In this document: positions 54,903-63,432 of the stretch, in pieces | How positions within the stretch are numbered: the first letter of the stretch is position 1 | Layout of the letters: each line of letters starts with the position of its first letter | DNA from: Lacihabitans sp. CS3-21 | GTDB lineage: Bacteria; Bacteroidota; Bacteroidia; Cytophagales; Spirosomataceae | DNA length: 64,000 nt | NCBI RefSeq assembly: GCF_024343675.1 | Contig: NZ_RJUD01000002.1 | Location: 186,001 to 250,000, forward strand | Direction of reading: 5' to 3' | Notes under the pieces: generated by a model | Seen by the model: the letters and a program-made list of their open reading frames with translations, nothing else | Told to the model about the DNA's origin: nothing | The model's database searches: none | Made by a program: the position numbers and the translations under genes

Positions 54903-55268
54903 TTTTACAGCAATTACTGATATTTCCACGTTAACATCTTTGGGCAATTTGGCCACTTGCACAGTTTCTCTTGCAGGAGGATTTTCTGGATAAAAGCTGC
55001 CATAAACTTCATTTACAACAGCAAAATCATCCATGTTTTTTAGAAAAATACTCGATTTTACGACGTTGGTATAGTCCATTTCAGCTTCAGCTAAAATATG
55101 ACCCAGATTTTCCATAATTCGCTGTGTTTCGGCTTTGATGTCGCCTAGCGGTGCCAAATCCAAGGCTATTTGCCCCGAAACATAAAGTGTATTTCCAGCT
55201 AAAACAGCCTGAGAGTAGGGACCAATTGCCGCAGGGGCTTTTTCTGTAAATATTATTTTTTTGCTCAT
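54900..55268 (-). CDS. ridA: RidA-family enamine/imine deaminase
   Basis: 122 aa, full RidA length. Start MSKKIIFTEKAPAAIGPYSQ, then VSGQIALD, and the catalytic Arg in NPPARETVQVAKLPKD. RidA hydrolyses reactive 2-aminoacrylate and related imines. Cytosolic and monocistronic. Confident call. Confidence 0.95.
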   Translation of the reverse strand: MSKKIIFTEKAPAAIGPYSQAVLAGNTLYVSGQIALDLAPLGDIKAETQRIMENLGHILAEAEMDYTNVVKSSIFLKNMDDFAVVNEVYGSFYPENPPARETVQVAKLPKDVNVEISVIAVK

Positions 55269-55484
55269 TGATATTTTTTGAATAAAAGTAAAAATACGAG
55301 CAATTTTTGGGTTTGGAAATATTATAGGTGTTTTTTAGAATTATTGAGAATGAGAATAATAAAAATCTCATTTCATAGCTTTATTATTTCTCATTTCGAG
55401 GTTTTTGATTTCTAATTCCATTTTGAAATAGGTGAATTGTTTATATTTCTGATATACTTGACTATTCAAAACTTTTCATCTTTT

Positions 55485-55525
55485 ATTAATTCATTAGCAC
55501 ATTGACAAATTAGCAAATTAACGAA
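55485..55525. repeat. 'cattagcacattgacaaattag' intergenic repeat
   Basis: Word-like degenerate repeat (ATTCATTAGCACATTGACAA, ATTAGCAAATTAACGAATTA) ending at the Nudix stop. The spacing of related words is about 9-11 nt. One of several such families in this window. Confidence 0.4.
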
Positions 55526-56092
55526 TTAAACCAAACCTTCAATAAAAGCATGTTGCAAAAGCATTATGGTTTTTGCATCTTTAATTTCTCCCGATTTTAT
55601 CATTTTCATGGCTTCCACAAAATCAAGCTCTAGTACCTCAATGTTTTCATTATCTACCCCTCCACCATCATTTACTTTGTGGTCTTTTGAATATTCAGCT
55701 ACAAAAAAGTAGAGAATTTCAGTCACTGAGCCTGGCGACATATACACTTCAAAGACTTTTTTTACATCAGTTACTTTGAAACCAGTTTCTTCTTCGGTTT
55801 CTCTTTTTATGCAATCTTCGGGGTTGTCTGCATCTAAAAGTCCAGCACAGGCTTCTATGAGCATACCGTCTGTATTGCCATTCAGGTAAGTGGGCATTCT
55901 AAATTGTTTGGTCAGAATCACTGTTTTTGTGGTAGAATTGTACAACAAAATCACAGCTCCATTTCCTCTGTCGTAGGCCTCTCTGCTTTGTGTCACCCAT
56001 TCTCCAGATTTCATTTGGTGGTCAAAAGTCACTTTTCGAAGCGTGTACCAATTGTCAGAAAGCACTTCAGTTTTAATATTTTTAATATTCAT
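55526..56092 (-). CDS. Nudix hydrolase (NudK/AdpP-like)
   Basis: 188 aa. The Nudix box is [22 protein letters not shown] (split: [11 protein letters not shown] then [11 protein letters not shown]), with the REUxEE core intact. The N-terminal segment [20 protein letters not shown] and the [16 protein letters not shown] stretch are like GDP-mannose pyrophosphatase/ADP-ribose hydrolases (YffH/NudK). Substrate is inferred. Divergent from the DeoR regulator, with phased direct repeats in the gap. Confidence 0.88.
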   Translation of the reverse strand: MNIKNIKTEVLSDNWYTLRKVTFDHQMKSGEWVTQSREAYDRGNGAVILLYNSTTKTVILTKQFRMPTYLNGNTDGMLIEACAGLLDADNPEDCIKRETEEETGFKVTDVKKVFEVYMSPGSVTEILYFFVAEYSKDHKVNDGGGVDNENIEVLELDFVEAMKMIKSGEIKDAKTIMLLQHAFIEGLV

Positions 56093-56093
56093 T

Positions 56094-56119
56094 ATGATTG
56101 TTTATGATTAAAAATGATT
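56094..56119. promoter_or_regulatory. Three ATGATT direct repeats at 10-bp spacing
   Basis: ATGATT starts at 56094, 56104 and 56114. The 10-bp period equals one helical turn. The repeats lie in the 53-bp gap between the Nudix gene (minus) and the DeoR regulator (plus). DeoR-family proteins bind direct repeats, so this is a likely operator. Confidence 0.5.
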
Positions 56120-56145
56120 ATTTTTGAACAAATATAGCATTAGAA

Positions 56146-56889
56146 ATGAATTTTCAACTTAGAAAGCATAAAATTTTAGAGATTTTAGAAACAAAAGATT
56201 CAGCAGAGGTGCCAGAATTGGCTCTTGAATTGGGTATTTCTGAAATTACTGTCAGAAGAGATTTGAACATTTTGGCAAAAGAGAATTTATTGCTTCGTAC
56301 ACACGGAGGTGCTGTAAAAATTGGACTAACAAAAGTGGCATTTTCTCAAAAAACAGGAATCAATACTGAAGCCAAAGACGAAATATGCAAAAAAGCCGCA
56401 AGTCTTATTCAGGAAGGCGATGTGGTATTTTTGGACTGTGGAAGTACGGTATTCAGGATTTGCCAATATATTAAAAATAAAAAAATAAAGATCTTAACTA
56501 ATTCATTACCAGTGTTGAACGAACTTTTAGGGTCGGAAGTGCATGTAAATTTTGCCGGTGGTGAAATAGATCCAGAAAGGCAAGCGGCTCACGGAAAAAT
56601 TGCGACCGAACACATAGCTAGATATAAAGCCGACATAGCTTTCGTAGGAATCGACGGAATTTCGATAGCCAATGGCCTAAGTGCAAACTCTGAGAAGGAA
56701 GCCGAAATGACGCTTGCCATGGCCAATAATGCAAAAACGACCTACTTTTTGTGCGATTCCTCTAAATTTGAAAAGGATAAATATTTACCTTTTGCTAGAA
56801 TAGATTTCGTGAAAAATATTATTACGGATTCGAAAGTCAAGGATGAAATATCCAATCAATATTCAAATATCGGCGTGAATTTTTTCTAA
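56146..56889 (+). CDS. DeoR/GlpR-family transcriptional regulator
   Basis: 247 aa. N-terminal DeoR helix-turn-helix (RKHKILEILETKDSAEVPEL, ISEITVRRDLNILAKENLLL, RTHGGAV). C-terminal sugar-phosphate-binding DeoRC domain (DVVFLDCGSTVFRICQYIK, ILTNSLPVLNEL, DIAFVGIDGIS, FLCDSSKF). Members sense phosphorylated sugars. Targets are unknown; the divergent Nudix gene and itself are the nearest, given the repeats between them. Confidence 0.92.
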   Translation: MNFQLRKHKILEILETKDSAEVPELALELGISEITVRRDLNILAKENLLLRTHGGAVKIGLTKVAFSQKTGINTEAKDEICKKAASLIQEGDVVFLDCGSTVFRICQYIKNKKIKILTNSLPVLNELLGSEVHVNFAGGEIDPERQAAHGKIATEHIARYKADIAFVGIDGISIANGLSANSEKEAEMTLAMANNAKTTYFLCDSSKFEKDKYLPFARIDFVKNIITDSKVKDEISNQYSNIGVNFF

Positions 56890-56910
56890 AATGATTGTTT
56901 TAAGGAATTA

Positions 56911-57159
56911 CTATTTCTCCCTTTCAGTTATCATTTCTCTAATCTTCTTAACATTTTTTATGTTGGTCATCAATATGGGTAAAAAAGCCACTGGCAAAAT
57001 GGTAAACACACTAAAACCTTGTTTAGTAAACAAGTAAATGCCCGCCAATACCATCATAATCATCATTCCAATCAATACTTTTAGGCTTATATTGAGAGCC
57101 TTCTCCTTTTTCTTTAGTCCTTCCAAGTCTAATTTTGCAAACTCCGTATTTTCTTTCAT
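56911..57159 (-). CDS. Small two-TM membrane protein
   Basis: 82 aa. A charged N-terminus (LEGLKKKEKALNISLK) precedes two hydrophobic segments (about 25-45 and 49-66), then a charged tail (KNVKKIREMITEREK). The layout resembles short Bacteroidota proteins sometimes called redox-active disulfide protein 2, but it has no Cys, so that name should not be used. Function unknown. Convergent with the DeoR gene. Confidence 0.6.
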   Translation of the reverse strand: MKENTEFAKLDLEGLKKKEKALNISLKVLIGMMIMMVLAGIYLFTKQGFSVFTILPVAFLPILMTNIKNVKKIREMITEREK

Positions 57160-57304
57160 GGTGTTTTTAGGGTTATATTAATTCGAAGCACAAATTAATA
57201 AAAAAACGGCCATTAAAACTTCGACTATTATCAAATCTTTCTTTTGACCTGATTTTTATAAAAACTTCCTCAGATTGTCATTTGATTGACAAATTTATTC
57301 ATCA

Positions 57305-57328
57305 AAATTTATCATATTTGATAAATTT
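57305..57328. promoter_or_regulatory. 24-bp dyad upstream of DUF2911 gene
   Basis: AAATTTATCA (57305-57314) and TGATAAATTT (57319-57328) form perfect 10-bp arms around TATT. The dyad ends 11 nt before the DUF2911 ATG. It may be an operator for a dimeric regulator or a 5'-UTR hairpin. AT-rich, so chance cannot be excluded from sequence alone. Confidence 0.5.
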
Positions 57329-57339
57329 AAAGCTGTAAC

Positions 57340-57912
57340 ATGAAAAAACACCTTATTCTTTTAGTTTGTTCGTTCGCATTTATTCTGAATACCCATGCCC
57401 AAAAATTCAGAGGTCTTGATAAAAGTCCTATGGACATGGCTTATTATCCTGATAATTTTGCTCATGACATCAAGTTTGCTCCCGAGAAAGTTGGTAAAGA
57501 AGCATTTGTAAGAGTTACCTATTCCCGTCCAGCCAAAAAAGACCGTGAAGTTTTCGGTGCAAAGTTGGTGCCTTATGACAAAGTTTGGCGTTTTGGTGCC
57601 AATGAAGCTACGGAAATCAAGTTCTTTAAAGATGTAAAACTAGATGGCAAAAAAGTTAAAGCTGGCGTATATAGTCTTTTTGCAATTCCAACAGCTGACG
57701 AATGGACTATAATTCTTAACACCGAAACGGATATTTGGGGCGATTATGACTACAAAGAATCCAAAGATGTTATGCGATTTAAAGTTAAAACCAGAACTTT
57801 GGCCGAAAGTCTAGAAAATCTTTCGATAATTTTCACCAAAAGTGAAACCAAAGGAGCTGATATGCACATTGGTTGGGATAAAACAGGTGTGACTATTCCA
57901 ATAGAATTTTAA
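57340..57912 (+). CDS. DUF2911 exported protein
   Basis: 190 aa with a signal peptide (to ILNTHAQ). The mature part matches DUF2911: VRVTYSRPAKKDREVFGAKL, PYDKVWRFGANEATEIKFFK, GKKVKAGVYSLFAIPT, EWTIILNTETDIWG. Biochemical function is unknown. Periplasmic or secreted. A dyad lies directly upstream and an inverted repeat directly downstream. Confidence 0.93.
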   Translation: MKKHLILLVCSFAFILNTHAQKFRGLDKSPMDMAYYPDNFAHDIKFAPEKVGKEAFVRVTYSRPAKKDREVFGAKLVPYDKVWRFGANEATEIKFFKDVKLDGKKVKAGVYSLFAIPTADEWTIILNTETDIWGDYDYKESKDVMRFKVKTRTLAESLENLSIIFTKSETKGADMHIGWDKTGVTIPIEF

Positions 57913-57921
57913 GATTTGTCA

Positions 57922-57982
57922 CGAATGCACGAATTATAATGTTTGAATATCAATTGTTTGAATAAAATAATTCGTGCATTCG
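57922..57982. repeat. 'acgaatgcacgaatta' inverted repeat
   Basis: CGAATGCACGAATTA (57922-57936) pairs perfectly with TAATTCGTGCATTCG (57968-57982) around a 31-nt loop, with partial pairing outside the arms. It lies between convergent genes and may act as a terminator or be a MITE-like repeat. Confidence 0.7.
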
Positions 57983-58000
57983 GGGCAATTATTAATTGTT

Positions 58001-58918
58001 TTAAATATATTTTCTCAGCAATTCTACACTTTTTCTAACCCCAGACTCAGCAGCTTCATTACCTTCAAATTCAATAGAAATATAGCCTTGGTAATTAACC
58101 TGGTTGAGGATTTTTACGATTCTCTCATAGTCCAAATCTAAACTGTACCAAACTCCGCCTCCGTAATAAGTTTTGGCTTGAACAAAGCAGGTATCTTTGG
58201 CTATCATTTCTAGTTTATCATAAGGATCTTCCAAGAAATTGCCGGTGTCCATCAACAATTGTAGCCAGGGTGAATTGATGGCCTTGTGAATTCTGATCAT
58301 TCCTTGTGGGGTTGCAGCCAAGCCCCAATGATTTTCTAAAGCCAACAAAATACCTAATTCCTCGGCTTTTTTTACACATTGTGCGACACCATCAATACAC
58401 CAAGCAAAGGCATCATCCTCGGTATAACCAGCTATGGCTGGCTCTATTCCACGGGCTTTCATGAAATCGTCAAATGATTTTATGGTATTCCATCGGCCAG
58501 TGTTTAGTCGCAAGCAAGGAATACCCATTTTGGCCGCTAATTCTATGCAATGGAGTGTATGGTCAATGTGTTTTTTTCGTTCGGCGGCATCAGGATAAAC
58601 AAAACCTTGATGAATGGACAAGCAAGTAAGGGCTATTCCATTTTCGAAAGCATGACGTTTTAGTTTTTGGATATAAGCATTGTCTTCGCCTTCCATTTGT
58701 CGGTGCAAAATGTCAATGCCGTCTAAACCCATTCGAGCGGCATCGTCTATCACTTTTTCTATTGGAAACTTATCACCCTTGAAATGCCAATAGGAATAAC
58801 TTGAAACACTGAGTTTAATTCGAGGCTTTAATTTGTTATCGGCTTGAATATTAGGCTTTGGTAAGACTATCGCTGCCGAACCAAGTCCAGCATTTTTAAG
58901 AAAATTTCTTCTTTCCAT
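58001..58918 (-). CDS. Exported sugar phosphate isomerase/epimerase-like TIM barrel
   Basis: 305 aa. Tat-like start (MERRNFLKNAGLGSAAIVLP). Xylose isomerase-like TIM barrel with GLDGIDILHRQM, LALENHWGLA (Glu195, metal), LLMDTGNF and IEFEGNEA near the end. Predicted sugar isomerase/epimerase acting in the periplasm. 20 nt from the M24 peptidase gene, so one transcription unit. Substrate unknown. Confidence 0.85.
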   Translation of the reverse strand: MERRNFLKNAGLGSAAIVLPKPNIQADNKLKPRIKLSVSSYSYWHFKGDKFPIEKVIDDAARMGLDGIDILHRQMEGEDNAYIQKLKRHAFENGIALTCLSIHQGFVYPDAAERKKHIDHTLHCIELAAKMGIPCLRLNTGRWNTIKSFDDFMKARGIEPAIAGYTEDDAFAWCIDGVAQCVKKAEELGILLALENHWGLAATPQGMIRIHKAINSPWLQLLMDTGNFLEDPYDKLEMIAKDTCFVQAKTYYGGGVWYSLDLDYERIVKILNQVNYQGYISIEFEGNEAAESGVRKSVELLRKYI

Positions 58919-58938
58919 GGTTGAATATTTATTTAACT

Positions 58939-60261
58939 TTATCTCGGAATCATATAAATCTCTTTTTGTCTGCCGTCAATGTATCTGAAGTTGCCTTTTT
59001 CGTCAAAGAAACCATCTTCTTCTAACATTATCCTTACAGTCTTTTTCCAATCTGGAATTTGGACAGCCGCATTTAGTTCTATCGAATAAGCTGTATTTGG
59101 GTTTAGTGGATAATCTCCAGGTCCGATGGTTTTCCCTTGGTTATCCCACATGCCTATGGTTGGTCCAGCTGCATGCCCATGATTGCCGATAGGATGGGTG
59201 TAGATAGTGCCATTTATGCCTTCTTTTTTGGATTGTGCCAAAGCGTCAGCCAATATTTCATTTCCTGTTTTGCCAGCTTTGAAGTTATCGGTCAAACATT
59301 CTTGTAATCTGTTCCCTTGAGCAAATGCTTTTACCAAATAGTCAGGAATTTTATTTTCTCCGGGTTTGAGGATGTAAGCATGTTGCTGCTGGTCTGTGTT
59401 TAAGCGTAGATAGGTAATTCCAAAATCACAGTGGAGTAAATCGCCTGGCATAATAATTTGTTTCTCAGGTCTTTTGGAGAAAGTACGCAGATGATCAAAA
59501 TTCTCTGGGTCATATCTTTGTACATCTACTGTCGGATGGAACCAAGTCTCTAAGCCCAAATCTGTGACTTTTTGTCTCATCCACCACACCACATCATCGG
59601 TGGTAGTTACTCCTGGTTGAATCACTTTGTCGGAAAATGCTTCTGCAATAATTTCATGAGAAATTTTACAAATCTGCTGATAAATCACCATTTCTCTTTC
59701 AGTGCGGGTTTCGAGCCAATTTACCGCTAGATCCGATGCTGAAACTATCTTTGGGTGAAATTCTTGAGGTAATTTTTTAAGAAATTCTGAATGTTCAGTA
59801 AAGGTCAAACCATCAGCATGAGCATAGTATTTCGAGAAATTTAGACCAATTTTCTTAGGATTTCGCTCTTTTATAAGTTTAATCAAAGCATCCCATTGGT
59901 CGGGGTTGGTATTTAAGTCCCACTCACCTTTTAATAAATTTCCAACATCATATCTTGCTATGGCTAAACGTTCTACGCCGTCTTTTTCGCCTTTGTCTGT
60001 GAAAACCATAATGGTTCTTCGGCGTGCAGAAAGCCAAACTGAAGGTAGCATCGTTTTCATGACAGGGTCTTCGTTGTATTCTCGCCCAATGATTACCCAC
60101 ATATCGATGCCTGCTTTTCGCATTAATTTGGGCAAAAGGTTGGTCATCCTGTCTTCCAGAATTTCGTCTATTACGACAGCCCTTTCTTTTTCTGAAAGGA
60201 TTTTTTGAGAAAATGCAGGGATAAAAACAAATGAAAATAAGATAAATAGAATTCGTTTCAT
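58939..60261 (-). CDS. Exported M24-family metallopeptidase (Xaa-Pro aminopeptidase-like)
   Basis: 440 aa with a signal peptide (MKRILFILFSFVFIPAFS). N-terminal creatinase domain (about 20-165), then the pita-bread fold with metal ligands in LLHCDFGITY, LNTDQQQ (11 residues later), HPIGNHGHAAG, TAYSIELNA and EEDGFF. Predicted Xaa-Pro peptidase or creatinase-like hydrolase outside the cytoplasm. Transcribed with the TIM-barrel gene; divergent from the PqqB-like gene. Confidence 0.88.
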   Translation of the reverse strand: MKRILFILFSFVFIPAFSQKILSEKERAVVIDEILEDRMTNLLPKLMRKAGIDMWVIIGREYNEDPVMKTMLPSVWLSARRRTIMVFTDKGEKDGVERLAIARYDVGNLLKGEWDLNTNPDQWDALIKLIKERNPKKIGLNFSKYYAHADGLTFTEHSEFLKKLPQEFHPKIVSASDLAVNWLETRTEREMVIYQQICKISHEIIAEAFSDKVIQPGVTTTDDVVWWMRQKVTDLGLETWFHPTVDVQRYDPENFDHLRTFSKRPEKQIIMPGDLLHCDFGITYLRLNTDQQQHAYILKPGENKIPDYLVKAFAQGNRLQECLTDNFKAGKTGNEILADALAQSKKEGINGTIYTHPIGNHGHAAGPTIGMWDNQGKTIGPGDYPLNPNTAYSIELNAAVQIPDWKKTVRIMLEEDGFFDEKGNFRYIDGRQKEIYMIPR

Positions 60262-60337
60262 AGTTCGTTTGAAGGTTTCAACAATTTTAAGGTTTTTTTT
60301 TGAAAAATTGTTCTAATTTGACATTAAATTCTATCAG

Positions 60338-61255
60338 ATGCGATTAATTCTGCTAATTATTGTATTTTCTTTTTTTGAGAGCCTAATGGTTTCTGCTCAA
60401 AAACCATATATTTTGATTTTGGGAACTGCTCAAGATGGCGGATTTCCACAAGCTGGATGTACGAAAGAATGCTGCCGGTCAGTTTGGGAAAATAAAATTC
60501 CGCACCAAGGGGTTTCATCACTTGCCCTGGTGGATCCCATATCTAATGAAAAATGGATTTTTGATGCCACGCCAGATTTTCCAGAGCAGCTTCATTTGCT
60601 TAATGACTATACAAAAAGTGCTACGCCATTAGATGGAATTTTCCTTACACACGCACACATAGGTCACTACACTGGTTTGATGCATTTAGGCCGAGAAGTG
60701 ATGGGTAGTGGCAAAATGAAGGTTTTTGCAATGCCAAAAATGAAAGATTTTCTCGAAAATAATGGCCCATGGAGTCAGTTGGTAAAAATTCAGAATATTG
60801 AGATTCAGAGAATAGAAGAAGCTGAAGTTATAGTTTTGAACGAGCGAATAAAAGTGATGCCTTTCAGAGTGCCACACCGTGACGAATTTTCAGAAACAGT
60901 TGGTTATAAAATTATGACGAAAGATAAAAGTATGATTTTTATTCCAGATATAGACAAATGGCAAAAGTGGGATAAAAATTTAGTTGATGTGGTGAAAAAG
61001 CATGATGTCTTACTTTTGGATGGAACATTTTATAAAGATGGAGAGATAGCAAGACCAATGAGCGAAGTCCCTCATCCATTCATAACAGAAACCGTAGAAT
61101 TGCTTTCAGATTTGCCCAAAAATGAGAAGAATAAGGTTAAATTCATTCATTTAAATCATACCAACCCCATTTTACAACCCAAATCAAAGGAAAGAATGGA
61201 TCTAAGGATGAAAGGATTTGCTTGGGTAGAAACGGGTCAAAAAATAGAATTATAG
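60338..61255 (+). CDS. PqqB-like metallo-beta-lactamase-fold hydrolase
   Basis: 305 aa with a signal peptide (to MVSAQ). Resembles PqqB: LGTAQDGGFPQAGC at the start and the metal motif FLTHAHIGHYTGL in place of HxHxDH (HAHIGH). PqqB is tied to PQQ synthesis, but no other pqq gene is seen here and the protein is exported. Predicted hydrolase of unknown substrate. Confidence 0.8.
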   Translation: MRLILLIIVFSFFESLMVSAQKPYILILGTAQDGGFPQAGCTKECCRSVWENKIPHQGVSSLALVDPISNEKWIFDATPDFPEQLHLLNDYTKSATPLDGIFLTHAHIGHYTGLMHLGREVMGSGKMKVFAMPKMKDFLENNGPWSQLVKIQNIEIQRIEEAEVIVLNERIKVMPFRVPHRDEFSETVGYKIMTKDKSMIFIPDIDKWQKWDKNLVDVVKKHDVLLLDGTFYKDGEIARPMSEVPHPFITETVELLSDLPKNEKNKVKFIHLNHTNPILQPKSKERMDLRMKGFAWVETGQKIEL

Positions 61256-61302
61256 CCGATTCGGTATTATTTTTACTAAATATTCAACCCTAAAAAACGA
61301 AA

Positions 61303-62478
61303 ATGGAATTAAAACCTACCCAGCGTAACCATGCCATAGATATTTATCGAGGCTTCGTGATGTTTTTGATGATGGCCGAAATATTAGAATTTTCAAAAAT
61401 CTCAAAAGTCATTCCTGAAAGTAAATTTTGGAGTTTTTTAGCTTTCCATCAATCACATGTGGAATGGGTGGGTTGTTCTTTGCATGACCTTATTCAACCA
61501 TCTTTTACTTTTCTGGTGGGTGTAGCCTTGCCATTTTCCATTGCCAGTAGAATGTCCAAAGGGGCAGGTTTTAAATCGCTTTTGCTTCATACCATAAAAC
61601 GGTCTTTGATTTTAATTCTCCTGGGTGTATTTCTGCGGTCAGTGGATAGAAACATGACCAATTGGACTTTTGAAGATACTTTGACCCAAATCGGTTTGGG
61701 TTATACTTTTTTATTTTTAATAGGTTTTTTGAAACCAAAATTTCAGTGGGCTACACTTATGGTAATTTTGGTAGGCTATTGGTTGGCATTTGCCCTTTAT
61801 TCTGTTCCTCAGGTCGATTTCTATTTATTAGGTGAAAACGGAGAACAACAGCATTTTTTAGGTGGATTTGCGGCTCATTGGAACAAATTTACCAATTTAG
61901 CTGCAGCATTTGACTCCTGGTTTCTAAATCTTTTTCCAAGAGAAAAACCATTTTTATACAACAGGGGCGGCTATGTGACTTTGAGTTTCATTCCCACGCT
62001 TGGTACTATGATTTTAGGGCTTTTTGCAGGGAATATTTTAAAATCTGAGAAGTCCACTCAAGAAAAATTAAAAGAGTTTTTGATTTATGGCCTTTCGTTT
62101 TTGGTAATCGGCTTCTTGCTTAATCTTTCTGGAATTTGTCCAAACGTTAAACGTATTTGGACACCTACTTGGGTGCTTTTCAGCGGAGGTTGGTGTTTTT
62201 TGTTGCTTTCTTTGTTTTATTTTTTGGTCGAAATAAAAGGTAAAAATTCATGGTTCGAATTCCTTAAAATAATCGGTGTAAACTCTATTGCAGCTTATGT
62301 GATAGCTCATACTTTGGTGTATTTTATTGCGGATAATTTACCTGTACACTTGGGTAAAAACTATGCTCAGATATTTGGGGAGCATTACGAACATTTAGTT
62401 AGTGGGGCCTTAGCACTATTTCTGGAATGGTTGGTGCTTTGGTGGATGTATAAGAAGAAGATTTTTATCAAGATTTAG
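61303..62478 (+). CDS. HGSNAT-like membrane acyltransferase (DUF5009 type)
   Basis: 391 aa with about ten to eleven hydrophobic segments. The first carries RNHAIDIYRGFVMFLMMAEI, the start typical of heparan-alpha-glucosaminide N-acetyltransferase-like and DUF5009 proteins, and IGVNSIAAYVIAHTLV near the end. Predicted to acylate or otherwise modify a glycan across the inner membrane. Follows the PqqB-like gene by 47 nt in the same direction. Confidence 0.82.
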   Translation: MELKPTQRNHAIDIYRGFVMFLMMAEILEFSKISKVIPESKFWSFLAFHQSHVEWVGCSLHDLIQPSFTFLVGVALPFSIASRMSKGAGFKSLLLHTIKRSLILILLGVFLRSVDRNMTNWTFEDTLTQIGLGYTFLFLIGFLKPKFQWATLMVILVGYWLAFALYSVPQVDFYLLGENGEQQHFLGGFAAHWNKFTNLAAAFDSWFLNLFPREKPFLYNRGGYVTLSFIPTLGTMILGLFAGNILKSEKSTQEKLKEFLIYGLSFLVIGFLLNLSGICPNVKRIWTPTWVLFSGGWCFLLLSLFYFLVEIKGKNSWFEFLKIIGVNSIAAYVIAHTLVYFIADNLPVHLGKNYAQIFGEHYEHLVSGALALFLEWLVLWWMYKKKIFIKI

Positions 62479-62574
62479 GTTTTGGTACAAGGATTTTTTG
62501 GATTTGATTCGCGATGTATTATTTTTAATTTGATATTGCGATTTATTATCATTTTAGTCTTGATTTTTTTTTAA

Positions 62575-62607
62575 AAATCTGTGTCTAATCCGTGTTATCT
62601 GTGTGCT
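62575..62607. repeat. 'ctgtgtctaatccgtgt' repeat copy
   Basis: AATCTGTGTCTAATCCGTGT followed by TATCTGTGTGCT, a diverged partial copy of the right half of the repeat at 2910-3084. It lies between the acyltransferase gene and the Nudix regulator gene. The preceding sequence (62500-62560) repeats a TTGCGATTTATTAT-like word twice. Confidence 0.5.
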
Positions 62608-62640
62608 ATTTTTCCTTTCTTTTCGTAGAAAAATTAAAAA

Positions 62641-63330
62641 TCATCTTTCAAAGCTATATAGAAAAGGAGCTTTATGTGCAGCACCTGAAAATTGCTTTTC
62701 ATGTCGCTTGAGCAAATTCATGCCTAAAATTTTACGTTGAAAAGCACCTCTGTGAAGTTTTTCTCCTAAAATAGCCTCATAAACTTTTTGGAGATCCTTC
62801 ATCGTAAACATCGTTGGTAACAGATTTACACCCATTAGTTTAGTTTCTAGATTGCTCCTGAGTGTTGCCAGGGCCTTTTCTAGTATCTCTTTATGGTCAA
62901 AAATTAGTTCGGGGAGATTGTCCAAATCATACCAATCGCAAGATTCAGAAATCGCATCTGGCCTGAGTTCTACGTCGTTGTAGTTAATTAGAGCATAGTA
63001 GGCAATTGAGATAAACCTGTCCAACATCCAGCGAGACTCATTTATTCCACCATTTGACTCCATGATGGCTCTCATAAATTCTGGTTTCGACCTCGAGACA
63101 TTGCCGAAGGTATAAAATTGCTCCAAGAAGATATTGTCGAGTCCCGTTCTTTCTTTTAAACCTCGCCGCACAGCTGCGTTAAGGTCTTCCTCAAGGCCTA
63201 CAAATCCCCCGGGAAGAGCGTAGTAATCGGTATTTTTGTATTTCATCACCAATATCTTAAGCTTTTCTCCTGAAAAACCAAATACTACAGAGTCGTAAGC
63301 AATATGTTTTAAAAATTCGTTAGGGTTCAA
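62641..63330 (-). CDS. NrtR-like Nudix regulator (winged helix)
   Basis: 229 aa starting at TTG 63330 (no ATG upstream before a stop). N-terminal Nudix domain, but the Nudix box is degenerate: GGFVGLEEDLNAAVRRGLKERTGL, split here as GGFVGLEEDLN then AAVRRGLKERTGL, replaces catalytic Glu residues (RGLKER for REUxEE). C-terminal winged helix (FTMKDLQKVYEAILGEKLHR, FQRKILGMNLLKR). This matches NrtR-type regulators that sense a metabolite with a dead Nudix domain; in Bacteroidota such proteins also control sugar use. A 23-bp dyad lies in the gap to the divergent carboxylesterase gene. Confidence 0.88.
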   Translation of the reverse strand: MNPNEFLKHIAYDSVVFGFSGEKLKILVMKYKNTDYYALPGGFVGLEEDLNAAVRRGLKERTGLDNIFLEQFYTFGNVSRSKPEFMRAIMESNGGINESRWMLDRFISIAYYALINYNDVELRPDAISESCDWYDLDNLPELIFDHKEILEKALATLRSNLETKLMGVNLLPTMFTMKDLQKVYEAILGEKLHRGAFQRKILGMNLLKRHEKQFSGAAHKAPFLYSFER

Positions 63331-63391
63331 AATGAGTTTTGGGCTTTATATTTTCCAAAAATAAATAGGAAAATATTATAAAACTAATTAA

Positions 63392-63414
63392 TATTGTCAC
63401 AAATTGAGACAATA
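63392..63414. promoter_or_regulatory. 23-bp dyad between NrtR-like and carboxylesterase genes
   Basis: TATTGTC...GACAATA with 10 of 11 base pairs symmetric (TATTGTCACAA, centre A, TTGAGACAATA). It sits midway in the 102-bp divergent gap, 18 nt before the carboxylesterase ATG. Strong candidate operator for the NrtR-like protein. Confidence 0.7.
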
Positions 63415-63432
63415 AATAACCTTTTTATAAAA

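Noticed and set aside
60338-61255. Evidence for a PQQ biosynthesis cluster
   Set aside because: Only a PqqB-like fold is present, with no pqqA, C, D or E, and the protein is exported.
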